The notes below the pieces were generated by a model, which was not told the DNA's origin, searched no databases, and saw only the letters and a program-made list of their open reading frames with translations. A program made the translations under genes and the position numbers. Below are positions 43,015 to 51,657 of a stretch of DNA of 64,000 nucleotides, in pieces; position 1 is the first letter of the stretch, and each line of letters opens with the position of its first letter. The stretch spans positions 3,528,501 through 3,592,500 of the forward strand of contig NZ_CP080525.1 in NCBI RefSeq assembly GCF_024746815.1, given 5' to 3'. The DNA is from Mesorhizobium sp. AR07. GTDB taxonomy: Bacteria > Pseudomonadota > Alphaproteobacteria > Rhizobiales > Rhizobiaceae.

Positions 43015-43172
43015 CGGTGTTGCCTGAAAATGCGGAACTGCTACTTTAGCCGCAAACGAGATGCTAACGGCTGCACGGTAAATGAAGTCTTAAAAGCCCC
43101 GTCGGGGTTTGAAAGACAAGCATCTTCCGTCATCGGAGCAGGCCGGCCATTGGTCCCTGGGCTGGCAAGTGT

Positions 43173-43205
43173 CTCGCGATTCGGCGAGCTTTACCGAATC
43201 GCGAG
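43173..43205 (-). terminator. Hairpin after the OmpA-like gene
   Basis: CTCGCGATTCGG and CCGAATCGCGAG form a 12-bp stem with a 9-base loop, beginning 10 bases after the stop of the minus-strand OmpA-like gene. No T-run is present, so termination is likely by position only. Confidence 0.5.
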
Positions 43206-43214
43206 ATGTCTTGG

Positions 43215-45044
43215 TCAGTTGGCGCTGGCGACGGGCGCCACAAGCGGCGTGATGCGGCGAATAGCGACGCGGCGGTTCTGCCGTTCCGGTCCCGTCGTGT
43301 TCACCTTGAGATAACGTTTGCCGTAGCCTTGGGTCGTCAGGTTTTCCGGCGGGATGCCGAAGGCGCTGGTCAAGGCCTCGGCGACTGCCTCGGCTCGCCT
43401 GTCGGACAAGGCCAGGTTAGCGTTCTCGCTACCGACTGCATCGGTGTGGCCTTCGATGAGGAACGTTTCTGCCGGGTTCTTCTTCAGCAACCTGTTCATT
43501 GCATCCGCCACCCCTTGCAGCTTCTTGACTTCGCTGTCGGAGATCGAAGCCGAACCGGATTCGAAATTCAACGTATCTAGATCGACACGACGTGCGATAT
43601 CGCGAACACGGGCCGAACGCTTGACCTCGACGACCGAGTAGAGCCGTTGGACCTTTTCCACCGGCGGCTGTTCGAGGAAGGTATAATAGTCTCCCTGATC
43701 CTGGACCGACTCTGAGTCCAGTATGTATTGGTCGCTGGGGATGGTCAGCTGCATGGGCGGCAAGTCATCTCCAGGATCGCGCCAGTCGTGCACGTCCTGA
43801 TAGTAGTGCTCGTCAACATAGCTTAACACGTATTCGCGACCATCGGGCGTGATGCGCGAACGTTGGATGACGTCGCCATTGCTGTTGCGGATGGTGACGA
43901 TCTGGTTGCCGTTGTCGCGCACGATGGTTTCGCGCGTACGGCCGCGCGGCAACTCCTCATAGTAGACATCCTTGGCGCCCCGGTCCAAACGTGGAGTTTC
44001 GTTGCTTTCAACAATAGTTTGGTTGTTGAACTGGATGATCAGGCGATCGCCTTCCGTCTGCACGTCTGCGCCTTGCGGGCGTTCCTTCGCAAGGACGTCA
44101 GGCGCCTTGTCAAGGCGCTTGCCTTTTTCGTCGGTAACCGGAACGATCTTTTCCGGCTTGATCGCCTCCTGCGCTGCCTTGTCGTCGGCAGGTGGTGGCC
44201 CTTTGGCAACTGCGGCGGGCGCGGGAGCGGCACCCTGGTCACTGCCGCCTTGCTGGGCAGGCTGTTTGCCGTCCTTGCCAGGGCGTTTCGCATCCTTCTG
44301 ACTGTCAAGGATCGGTGCGGCGTTCGGATCAGTCGGTGCCTCGCCCTGGACCGGCTTTTCGCCTTGGGCGGGCGCCGCCGGCTCACCAACGGCCGGTTTT
44401 CCGCTGGCGGGGGGCTGCTCGGTTGAAGGTTGGGCTTTTGTCACGGGCTGCTTTGATGCAGGCGCCTCGGCGGCAGGCTGCGAGGTGGCAGGTTTCTTTT
44501 CTGACTTGCTCGTAGGTTCCGCCGGCTGTTCGCCCTGGGCAGGCGCAGGCTGATTGGTCGGAGCGGGCGCCTGGGGAGCCGGGGTGGGCAAAGGCGCCTT
44601 GTCTGCGGGCGGCTGGACTTGCTTTCCTGGAGCCGATTTGTCGGGAGCCTTGTTGGGCGCAGGCTCGGCTGGCGGCGCAGGCGCAGGCTCGGCCGTTGGA
44701 GCGGGCTGTTTCTTCGTGGACGGTTCAGCCGGTGGCGTGGATTCTGGAACGGGAGCTGCCTCAGACGCCGGAGCTGCCTCTTTTGGCTGAGCCTGCGGTT
44801 TTGGAGTAGGCTGTGGTTCGGTCGCTGGAAGTGGAGCAGCGTTTTCGGACGGAGCCTGTTGCCTTAGCGCGCAGGCTTCGGCGGACTCGCCCTCCTTACA
44901 TTTCAACTTGATAAAAATCGGCGGTGCGGATGCGACGAACCGCGCCGCGCCGAATGCTGCGCTGCTGAGCGGGGCCCCCAACGGCGCTGAGGCGATAAGC
45001 AACCCGAGTGCGGTGCTGGCCAAAATCTTTGGTCGGCGTGTCAT
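43215..45044 (-). CDS. OmpA-family protein with long Pro/Ala/Lys-rich region
   Basis: The 609-residue protein starts with a signal peptide (LASTALGLLIASAPLGAPLS). Residues about 70-290 are a disordered, Pro/Ala/Lys/Gln-rich stretch. A middle domain follows (GDRLIIQFNNQTIVESNETP; VSYVDEHYYQDVHDW-like), and the C-terminus is an OmpA peptidoglycan-binding domain (DTLNFESGSASISDSEVKKL; FLIEGHTDAVGSENANLALS; DRRAEAVAEAL). It probably tethers the outer membrane or a periplasmic complex to the cell wall. Similar large OmpA proteins are stress-regulated in rhizobia. A GGAAC with an imperfect AGTT at 16-base spacing lies upstream (about 45077-45101). Confidence 0.88.
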   Translation of the reverse strand: MTRRPKILASTALGLLIASAPLGAPLSSAAFGAARFVASAPPIFIKLKCKEGESAEACALRQQAPSENAAPLPATEPQPTPKPQAQPKEAAPASEAAPVPESTPPAEPSTKKQPAPTAEPAPAPPAEPAPNKAPDKSAPGKQVQPPADKAPLPTPAPQAPAPTNQPAPAQGEQPAEPTSKSEKKPATSQPAAEAPASKQPVTKAQPSTEQPPASGKPAVGEPAAPAQGEKPVQGEAPTDPNAAPILDSQKDAKRPGKDGKQPAQQGGSDQGAAPAPAAVAKGPPPADDKAAQEAIKPEKIVPVTDEKGKRLDKAPDVLAKERPQGADVQTEGDRLIIQFNNQTIVESNETPRLDRGAKDVYYEELPRGRTRETIVRDNGNQIVTIRNSNGDVIQRSRITPDGREYVLSYVDEHYYQDVHDWRDPGDDLPPMQLTIPSDQYILDSESVQDQGDYYTFLEQPPVEKVQRLYSVVEVKRSARVRDIARRVDLDTLNFESGSASISDSEVKKLQGVADAMNRLLKKNPAETFLIEGHTDAVGSENANLALSDRRAEAVAEALTSAFGIPPENLTTQGYGKRYLKVNTTGPERQNRRVAIRRITPLVAPVASAN

Positions 45045-45328
45045 CTAAATTCTCCGTGTCATGTCCCGTCGCTATCCAAACTGGGCACTGCCACATTGGT
45101 TCCCCGTCAAGATCGAATGGCGCGCTTGTCAGCAGACACGATAGGCGGATCAATCGCTACTCCCTCTCATTGGCACTCATTGTTGCTATTTTTATGTGGT
45201 GATTAGCGATACCCGCCGGGCCGCCTCACAAGATCCGCGTAAGCCCACCTGAACCCTTCTGGCGCAATCCCGCTTTGGCATAATAAGCAGCAATCTCGAA
45301 TCCGAAGGCACGCGCGGCTTTCAAGCTA

Positions 45329-46373
45329 GAGCGTTTCACGTTTTGACGGAAGCGTAGCCGGCGTTTTCGAAGTAGTTCTTGCATTCTGCTGCCTCGATGG
45401 TTTCGACAAGGTGGCCGATGTGGCGCCATGTGTCCTGGACGGTGCGCTTCTGGGCTTGGCGCATCCAGTGTTTGATCTTGGCGAAGGCCTGCTCGATCGG
45501 GTTGAGATCCGGCGAGTAGGGCGGCAGATACCAGAGCCTGGCGCCGGCAGCCTTGATCATCTGCCTGACGGCTGTCGACTTATGACTTCCGAGATTATCC
45601 ATGACGACGATATCGCCGGGCTTCAGCACGGTGATTAGCTGCTGCTCGACATAAGCGCGGAAGCATTGGCCGTTGATCGGGCCGTCGAAGACGCAAGGCG
45701 CCGCGAGCCGATCCCAGCGCAACGCGCCGAGGAAGGTCAGCGTGCGCCAATGGCCATGCGGAGCCAGGCCGCGCAGCCGCTTGCCCTTCGGCCCCCAGCC
45801 TCGCAGCGGAGCCATGTTGGTCTTGATCCAGGTCTCATCAATGAAGACCAGGCACTGCGGATCGAGACCGCTCTGCCAAGAGCGCCATCGCCGGCGCCTG
45901 CGGGCAATATCAGCGCGCGCCTGTTCAAGGGCGAACAGCGTTTTTTTTGAAGCTCAGGCCCTCGCGGCGTAGGAACAGCCACACCGTATTGTGCGAGACC
46001 TTGACCCCGCGAGCATCCAACTCTTCCTTCAGCCGATGCAGCGTCAGTTCAGAGGTCTGATTGATCCGCTCCACGATGAAGGCCCGATGCGGCTCCAGAA
46101 CGCGCTTGCGGTGTCCGCCCATCTTGCCCAGCGCCACCGAGCCGGTCGCACGGTAACGCTGCGACCACTTCACCACAGAGGAAACTGCAACGCCAAAGCG
46201 CGATGCCACCGAACGGCAGTTCTCACCCGCTCCAACTGCCTCAACAACACGCTCACGAAGATCGTTTGAAAGGGCTCGCGTCATCAGATGCTGGCCTCCA
46301 ATCCAGCCAGCATCTTGAATCACAAACCTCCTTCTTTGGGAATCCTACGATTCTCTCAAGATAGGAAACGCTC
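45329..46373 (-). mobile_element. IS630-family insertion sequence
   Basis: The 1,045-bp element has ends GAGCGTTTC (left) and GAAACGCTC (right), flanked on both sides by TA, the invariant IS630 target duplication. It contains one transposase gene in two overlapping frames. It abuts a MITE-like repeat at 46376, sharing the CTAG context. The copy looks intact. Confidence 0.88.
45336..46284 (-). CDS. IS630-family transposase, two frames joined at an A8 tract
   Basis: The first frame (MTRALSNDLRERVVEAVGAG) has an HTH domain (CRSVASRFGVAVSSVVKWSQ) and a winged part ending LFLRREGLSFKK, then leaves the family at 45925. At the run of eight A (minus strand, 45941-45948) the homologous reading continues in the other frame as KTLFALEQARADIA, with the DDE catalytic core: VFIDETWIKTNMAPLRGWGP, DIVVMDNLGSHKSTAVRQMI and YSPDLNPIEQAFAKIKHWMR. 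Such A-rich slippery sites make IS630 transposases by programmed frameshifting, so the gene need not be dead. Confidence 0.88.
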
Positions 46374-46375
46374 TA

Positions 46376-46478
46376 GCAGGCTGTGGAAAAAGGATCGGAG
46401 ATACCCGTTTTGAATCTGATTTGTACTCGGTCTGATTCCGATACGTTCCGTGAACAAAACAGTTTTTCAACAGCCTGC
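46376..46478. mobile_element. MITE-like element with 16-bp terminal inverted repeats
   Basis: The 103-bp segment begins GCAGGCTGTGGAAAAA and ends TTTTTCAACAGCCTGC; the ends match in 15 of 16 positions when inverted. Both ends are flanked by CTA or TAG (CTA before, TAG after). It encodes nothing. The terminal sequence GGCTGTTGAAAAA resembles ends of known transposons whose transposase could have mobilised it. Confidence 0.65.
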
Positions 46479-46559
46479 TAGTGGTGTGCGAATGCGCCTC
46501 CACCGGCTCTGAGGCTGGTCGCTACCTGGTCGTGATCAAGATCGCTGAGACCGCGCGGC

Positions 46560-47855
46560 TCACCGTCCATAAATGTCGGCCCGCGTCGGCGGCAGGCCAC
46601 TTGGACCCCGCGCGCGCTTGGTCACGACAGTCTGGAAAATCTGTGCCGAGGCGCGCTCGAAGGTGATCGAGCAGCCGGTGAGATAAAGCAACCAGAGGCG
46701 CGCCTTGGCCTCACCCACCTCGGCAATCGCTTCGTCGAACCGTGCATGCAGGCGCTCCGCCCACAGCCTGCAGGTGCGAGCATAATGCTCGCGCAAATTC
46801 TCGACATCGTAGACGAGGAAGCCATGCGCCTCGAGATTGCCGAGCGTCATCCCGATCGTGTCGAGTTCGCCGCCAGGGAAGATGTATTTGATCAGCGCTT
46901 TGAATTCCGGGCCCTTGCGCAGGGTCTTTTTCATGTCTCCCTTGCTGCGACGGGTGATGGCGTGATGCAGATAGATGCCTCCAGGCTTCAGCAGACGATG
47001 GATGGTCGAGAAATAGGTGGCGTGATTGGCAAGCCCGAGATGCTCGAACATGCCGATCGACGATATCTTGTCGAACGAGCCGGAGAGTTCGGCGTAGGAT
47101 TTTATCTCGATGGTGATGCGATCCTCCAGTCCTTCGGCTCGAATGCGCTCGCGGGCGAGTTTGGTCTGCGCCTCCGACAACGAGACGCCATGGCCGACAA
47201 CGCCATAATTTTTCGCGGCATGGATGAGCATCGCGCCCCAGCCGCAACCTATGTCGAGCAATCTTTCGCCGGGCTTCAGCCTGAGCTTGCGGCAGATGTG
47301 ATCGAGCTTGTCGACTTGCGCTTGGTCGATGCTGTTGGCGAAATCCTTGAAGTAGCCGCAGCTGTAGACCATGCGCTCGTCGAGGAAGAGCCGGTAGAAG
47401 GCATTCGAAATGTCGTAGTGGTGCTGGATCGCCTCCTGGCTCGAACCGCTGACGAAGGGATTGCGCCCGGAAAGATCAGTCCGCGCCGTCATCTGTTTTC
47501 TCGAAAACAGCACGGCGGGCAGGTCTCGCAAGATCGCCAGTTTCGGCAATGACTTGAGCTTCGTCCGCAGCTTGCCTTGCGACGGCAAGGCATAGAAATC
47601 GAACAGGGTCCCGTCTTCGACGTCGACGGTCTTGGAAATCCACATCTCAATCAGCGTCGAGAAAGAGGGCTGGCGGACCATCTGCCAGACGATGTCCTGA
47701 TCGTTGATGGTGAGCACGGGGCCGGTGGCGGGACCGATCCGCTCACCGGTCCATAGCCTGACCGCAAAACCCGGCTTCAGAGTCTCAATCACCGTCCGGA
47801 CGATGCGTGCGGCTCTGTCGGCGGCGTCCTTTGGCATTTCCTCGTCCTGTCGCAA
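46560..47855 (-). CDS. cfa: Cyclopropane-fatty-acyl-phospholipid synthase
   Basis: The enzyme transfers a methylene group from S-adenosylmethionine to unsaturated fatty acids of membrane lipids, usually in stationary phase or acid stress. The 431-residue product contains HYDISNAFYRLFLDERMVYS, the SAM-binding LLDIGCGWGAMLIHAAKNYG, GHGVSLSEAQ, and IGMFEHLGLANHATYFSTIH, all typical of Cfa. A second start six codons in (MPKDAADR, 47837) is equally plausible. It may be one of several cfa copies. Confidence 0.93.
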   Translation of the reverse strand: MRQDEEMPKDAADRAARIVRTVIETLKPGFAVRLWTGERIGPATGPVLTINDQDIVWQMVRQPSFSTLIEMWISKTVDVEDGTLFDFYALPSQGKLRTKLKSLPKLAILRDLPAVLFSRKQMTARTDLSGRNPFVSGSSQEAIQHHYDISNAFYRLFLDERMVYSCGYFKDFANSIDQAQVDKLDHICRKLRLKPGERLLDIGCGWGAMLIHAAKNYGVVGHGVSLSEAQTKLARERIRAEGLEDRITIEIKSYAELSGSFDKISSIGMFEHLGLANHATYFSTIHRLLKPGGIYLHHAITRRSKGDMKKTLRKGPEFKALIKYIFPGGELDTIGMTLGNLEAHGFLVYDVENLREHYARTCRLWAERLHARFDEAIAEVGEAKARLWLLYLTGCSITFERASAQIFQTVVTKRARGPSGLPPTRADIYGR

Positions 47856-48029
47856 TGCTACGATGCTAACACGATGCCTCCGAAAGTGTGACGTCCATCA
47901 AAAGGCAGTCCATAATCTAGAGTCTCAGCCAGACTCAGCAAGTCCCGACGGAACGCGCGTGTGCCATGGCAACGGCTAAGCCGCACTTAAGGCGCGCCAA
48001 TCCCTGATCCGCATGGCGGCGGCATTTTC

Positions 48030-48212
48030 CAAATCGACCAGAAAAGGAACCTTCTCGGTCATTCAAAGGTAGTCCTCCGCCGCGTGTCCTTTCAACTGTA
48101 CTGGAAACGACGACCAGCCGCCCGACCGCAAATCTGAAAAAGCCAGCGCCTCTGGCCGAGAGCGCGGGCTCCGACCGAGTTGGCGGACCCAATCGTGAAG
48201 CAGGTACCGAGG
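48030..48212. repeat. Duplicated non-coding block, copy 2
   Basis: This is the shorter partner of 40817-41080. It keeps GGAACCTTCTCGGTCATTC, AAAGGTAGTC, CTGGAAACGACGA and GAGAGCGCGGGCTCCGA in the same order but lacks about 90 internal bases. The second hairpin is damaged here (AAGCCAGCGC against GCGCGGGCT). Between the cfa gene and this block I see nothing else. Confidence 0.65.
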
Positions 48213-48294
48213 GTCGCCAATACGCACCGTTAGAGTGCGTGCAACAAACGCGTCGCATGCGTGTTGGGCATCATCGGATGCAAGAAGGAACGAG

Positions 48295-48471
48295 ATGGGG
48301 GACGACAAGACCAAACGAGATATTCATGACCGCGACCGCGTGCCGGGGGATGAGGAATAAGAGGTGGGCTACCTCGCCAACAAATTTTCCGAGGCTCGGG
48401 ATCTCCAAGAAAAGCATGGCAATGAGCGTGAGCCTGTGAGGCGCGAGGCAAAGGCCCGCGGCAGCCGATGA
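48295..48471 (+). pseudogene. DUF3606 protein interrupted by a nonsense codon
   Basis: The frame reads MGDDKTKRDIHDRDRVPGDE E-stop and then, still in frame, EVGYLANKFSEARDLQEKHG NEREPVRREAKARGSR. This is the DUF3606 pattern, where a Tyr is expected at the stop (…DQDYEVxYF…), so a TAC or TAT has become TAA (48358-48360). The stop of the remnant overlaps the ATG of the next small gene. Confidence 0.8.
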
Positions 48472-48596
48472 ATGACGTTCCAAATATCGGGCCTCCAATT
48501 GAAGGGAAGCACCACGGCGACCTTGCCGACGAGAGGAGGTATTTCTACTACTGCCGGACCTGTGGCAAGCCGGTAGACATGCGCGACCGTCGCTAG
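48468..48596 (+). CDS. Small protein with a CxxC motif (42 aa)
   Basis: The ATG at 48468 overlaps the TGA of the DUF3606 remnant. The product MNDVPNIGPPIEGKHHGDLA continues DERRYFYYCRTCGKPVDMRD and ends RR. The YYCRTCGK part looks like half a zinc ribbon. The overlap suggests translational coupling to DUF3606, now interrupted. Composition favours a real gene. Confidence 0.55.
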   Translation: MNDVPNIGPPIEGKHHGDLADERRYFYYCRTCGKPVDMRDRR

Positions 48597-48768
48597 GTCA
48601 TATTGCATGAGACGCTAGGGCACAGTCTGGCTCGACGGCGATTGTCGCGACGATCCAGAAGCTGAAGGCGGCAGGGCGGCAGCCAGCGAGGCCGGGCGTT
48701 AGTCAGATCGCCGCCTCATATATTAGCAATCCCTTGACGAACAGCTGCGCTGCTCCAGAATTCTATGC

Positions 48769-49077
48769 ATGGCACGGGAAATCAATATCGGTGACAAGGT
48801 GGCGATTATCGCCACGGTTGGCGAGCGCATCGAGGATCGCGTGTCGCTGCATATTCCGACGGCTCTGCACCCCTATTCGACCGTCGATCCCGGAGCGAAG
48901 CCTGGCGACAGGATAAGGTTCGAAGGGGAAGTTGTGCACGTCGACGAGGATCTAAACAGGGTCACAGTGCAGGTGCTGGGGCGCCTCACGGTCGATACTA
49001 GCACGGTCAAGTTGGTGAGAAGATATCGGCGGCCGACCCGCAACGAGCCGCTGCGTGAAACGGTGGCAAAGCGTTAG
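48769..49077 (+). CDS. Hypothetical protein of a two-member family (with 35320-35625), 102 aa
   Basis: The protein begins MAREINIGDKVAIIATVGER and continues with strands (VSLHIPTALHPYSTVDPGAK; RIRFEGEVVHVDEDLNRVTV; LGRLTVDTSTVKLVRRYRRP). It is similar along its length to the product of 35320-35625, with shared positions IGD, IPT, a G-x-V-x-x-VD element and VTV-x-V-x-G-x-x-TVD. It ends with a basic tail. Family and role are unknown. Confidence 0.7.
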   Translation: MAREINIGDKVAIIATVGERIEDRVSLHIPTALHPYSTVDPGAKPGDRIRFEGEVVHVDEDLNRVTVQVLGRLTVDTSTVKLVRRYRRPTRNEPLRETVAKR

Positions 49078-50212
49078 AGGTCCTGTCAAGCGCGTCGCGT
49101 CCTGCGGGGGGCCGTGCGTTTCGAGTTCGCGGGCGGCTTCCTCGCTACTTGTGCGGGAGGCGCTTGCCGGCGAAGTAGCGTTGGTGGTAAATATCGGCAC
49201 TGGCTTTTTGTTCGAGCTCCGTGTGGGATTTGATCCGATGCGGGTTTGCATGCTCCAGTCCCCACCACGTCGTTTCGCGTTTCTGCCAGCGCGATAATTA
49301 GCTCATCGAGCTTGGTGTGATGGCGGCGGTGTCGCGATAGCCCTGGATCGGCACGACAGCGAGTCGCACCCCTGCTTGCGGCAAGTTCACCGTGGGCCAC
49401 CCTTGAACGTCAATGTAGCGTTCGGTGCGATGACATACCGAGTTCGCATCGGCATATACCGTATTCGGCCTCGACGACCTTCATCGTGGTCACCTTGCCG
49501 AGGATATCCGCCCAGCATGCTGCTGTAGCCGGCGGCCAGGTGCTGCACAAACCAGTTCGCAAGGGCCTTCCTGTTTCGGCGCGTCAAATGGGCGGTCTGC
49601 TGTGCAAAGGCGCCCGCTGGCCGGGAGCCAGCGGGCGACGGACCTTGCGGCCCTATTGACCGCCTGGAGGGGACCGGCGGGCAAATGGGATGACTTTCAG
49701 CGCTCCAATCTGAACTACAGGCAGACGATTTTCGGTCAGTTTCAAATAATCGATCTGATTCAACGATTCGGTTGGATTGCGAACCGGAACCTGCTCCTTC
49801 GGACGTTCATTGGGCTTGTTCGAAGGCGCGGATGCCTCGGATAGGCTACCATGGTTCAGATGCGTGCAGTGCTCATAACCATGGTCACGCGCACCGCAGC
49901 GAGAACAGCTCATCGAGATTTGGCCTAACAGCATTCACTAAAATGCGCGACTTGGATTTTGGTTGCCAAGGCTGGAAGCAAACATCCCGGTGCTGAAGAC
50001 CCTCAAGAGGCCCCACACCCTACGAACACATCTGCAAAACCTGGGCAAAAGAGCCCGAGCACTTCATCCTAAATCCGATCCAGCAAATGCCGGGACTGAA
50101 CACCGAGTGGCCCACCGTCCATCCCGTCGATGACACCGTTCGTTCCCACCCCATTTCGAGCCTCCCCGCCACCTCGCGCGGCTGTGTCGCCCTGATTTGC
50201 CTTTCTGCGCTC
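49078..50212. other. Long gene-poor stretch with possible gene remnants
   Basis: No intact gene is supported. A minus-strand reading near 49150-49270 has coding character (HANPHRIKSHTELEQKASAD, then IYHQRYFAGKRLPHK before a stop) but lacks a continuous frame upstream, so it may be a decayed gene of unknown type. A perfect 10-bp hairpin (CGCCCGCTGG/CCAGCGGGCG) lies at 49610-49637. The GGAAC at 49787 has CGTT at 13 bases only. Confidence 0.4.
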
Positions 50213-51442
50213 CTACTTGCCGCAGGCCGGCTCGCCTGGATGCCCGCAGGACGGCTTCTTACCTGGCGGCTGCTGCGGCTTGGGCGGCGGCGGCAGGCGC
50301 TGTTCTTGGATCTGGGGCTTCGGCTGGGCACGGAACTCCGGCTTGGGCTGCGGTGGCAGACGTCGCTCTTGGATCTTGGGCTTCGGCTGGGCGTGGAATT
50401 CCTGCTTCGGCTGCGCATGAAACGTCGGCTTCTGCGGCTTGGAGAACACGTGCACGTTCGGCTTTTCCTGCAGCTTGAGCTGGCGCTGTGGTTTCCGCTG
50501 CACGTTGATTTCCGGGCCGGCGGAACCTCCACCGCTGTTCTGCAGCTTGCGGATTTTCTTGTTCCCGTTGCCCGGGACCTGATCGCTCGGTACGACAACG
50601 GCCTGGCCAGCGGACAGGTCCTTGCGCGTCAGCTTCTTCGGCTTGCCGGTGTCCTGGTCGGACAACGCGTTCGGAGTGTTCTTCCTGAACTTCTGCTGAG
50701 CGTTGAGATCTTGCCCGGCCGGTGCACCGCTGACGGTCGGCGGCTTGCGGAACTTGCCATTCTTGCCCTGCCCATTGCCGGCTCCGTTCTGCTGGCCAGC
50801 GCCCTGCCCTGTCGTCACAGCGGCGCCTGTATTCCCTGTAGCCTGCGGGTTCCCGCTTATCGTACCCTGCTTGCGCAGGTTCCTGGACTTGTCGTTGGGT
50901 AAGGTCTGGCTGTTGAGCACCGGCTTGCCGTTGACGAGTGGCAGCGTCTTGCCGTTGGCGCCGGGCAAGGCGTGATCAGTCGAAAGTTTGCCGCCAGGTA
51001 GCGTCTTCGACATCGGCGTGGTGCCGCCTGGTTGACGACCTTGCGCCGCACCCTGCCCGAGCTTCGCCGGCAGGCCGCTCGGATTCTGCTTGACCAGCGC
51101 GGCCCTTTTCTGCAGCTGCGGCGGCAGCGCAACCTTGGCCGCGAGCGCGGCCGCGCCCAGGCCTGCGGCGGCGCCGAGCTTCTGGCCGGTGGTGAGACCG
51201 CCCGGCGCATTGCCATTGCTCTGCCTGGCCTGATTATTGGTCTCGTTGTTGATCGTCGTGTTGTTGATGATCGTGGTGTTGTGGATGTTGTTGAAGACGA
51301 CGTCGTCGGGCGGAAATGTTTCCCAGACAGTGCGAACCAATCTCGCGCGGCTTTGCGGTTGAATTTCGTCCAAAAAATAGCGGTTTTGGGTATCCCGACG
51401 CGATGCGATCCGCAGCGGGCCGGGTCGGGGCACCGCCTGCAT
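50213..51442 (-). CDS. Low-complexity Asn/Gln/Pro/Lys-rich protein
   Basis: The 409-residue frame includes an Asn-rich patch (VVFNNIHNTTIINNTTINNE), a helical Ala-rich segment (KLGAAAGLGAAALAAKVALP), and a C-terminal region of Pro/Lys/Gln repeats (QPKPEFRAQPKPQIQEQRLP) ending in CGHPGEPACGK. Proteins with NNTTI patches and such tails are found in rhizobia as exported, poorly understood proteins. Here no signal peptide is present at the N-terminus (MQAVPRPGPLRIASRRD); a neighbouring frame just upstream reads PVYAQDVSCRLRAGSP, so the true N-terminus may have been lost by a frameshift near 51400. Confidence 0.5.
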   Translation of the reverse strand: MQAVPRPGPLRIASRRDTQNRYFLDEIQPQSRARLVRTVWETFPPDDVVFNNIHNTTIINNTTINNETNNQARQSNGNAPGGLTTGQKLGAAAGLGAAALAAKVALPPQLQKRAALVKQNPSGLPAKLGQGAAQGRQPGGTTPMSKTLPGGKLSTDHALPGANGKTLPLVNGKPVLNSQTLPNDKSRNLRKQGTISGNPQATGNTGAAVTTGQGAGQQNGAGNGQGKNGKFRKPPTVSGAPAGQDLNAQQKFRKNTPNALSDQDTGKPKKLTRKDLSAGQAVVVPSDQVPGNGNKKIRKLQNSGGGSAGPEINVQRKPQRQLKLQEKPNVHVFSKPQKPTFHAQPKQEFHAQPKPKIQERRLPPQPKPEFRAQPKPQIQEQRLPPPPKPQQPPGKKPSCGHPGEPACGK

Positions 51443-51657
51443 GTGGACGTTGCTATCGGCGATCCGGCACGGAGACGGCAGGAGACGTCCTGAGCATAAA
51501 CTGGCACCGAAATAACGGGGCAGGGCTTTGTTGCAATTAGGCTGCTGCCAGATAGAGGCCCGCCCAGAGCTACCTAAGGGCTACCAACATCCAAGCAGGG
51601 CATGCAGGACTCATCATTCAGAGCCTGCTAAACTTCCGCGCATATTGGAGGGATGTC

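Larger units (their letters stand above)
42290..43172. other. Long gene-free stretch with two perfect hairpins
   Basis: About 900 bases between hsp20 and the OmpA-like gene contain no credible gene on either strand. The clear structure is two perfect inverted repeats at 42618-42642 and 42982-43014, listed separately, which hint at untranslated RNAs. Confidence 0.45.

Noticed and set aside
49787..49808. GGAAC...CGTT in the 49-50 kb gap
   Set aside because: The spacer is again 13 bases and no gene follows.
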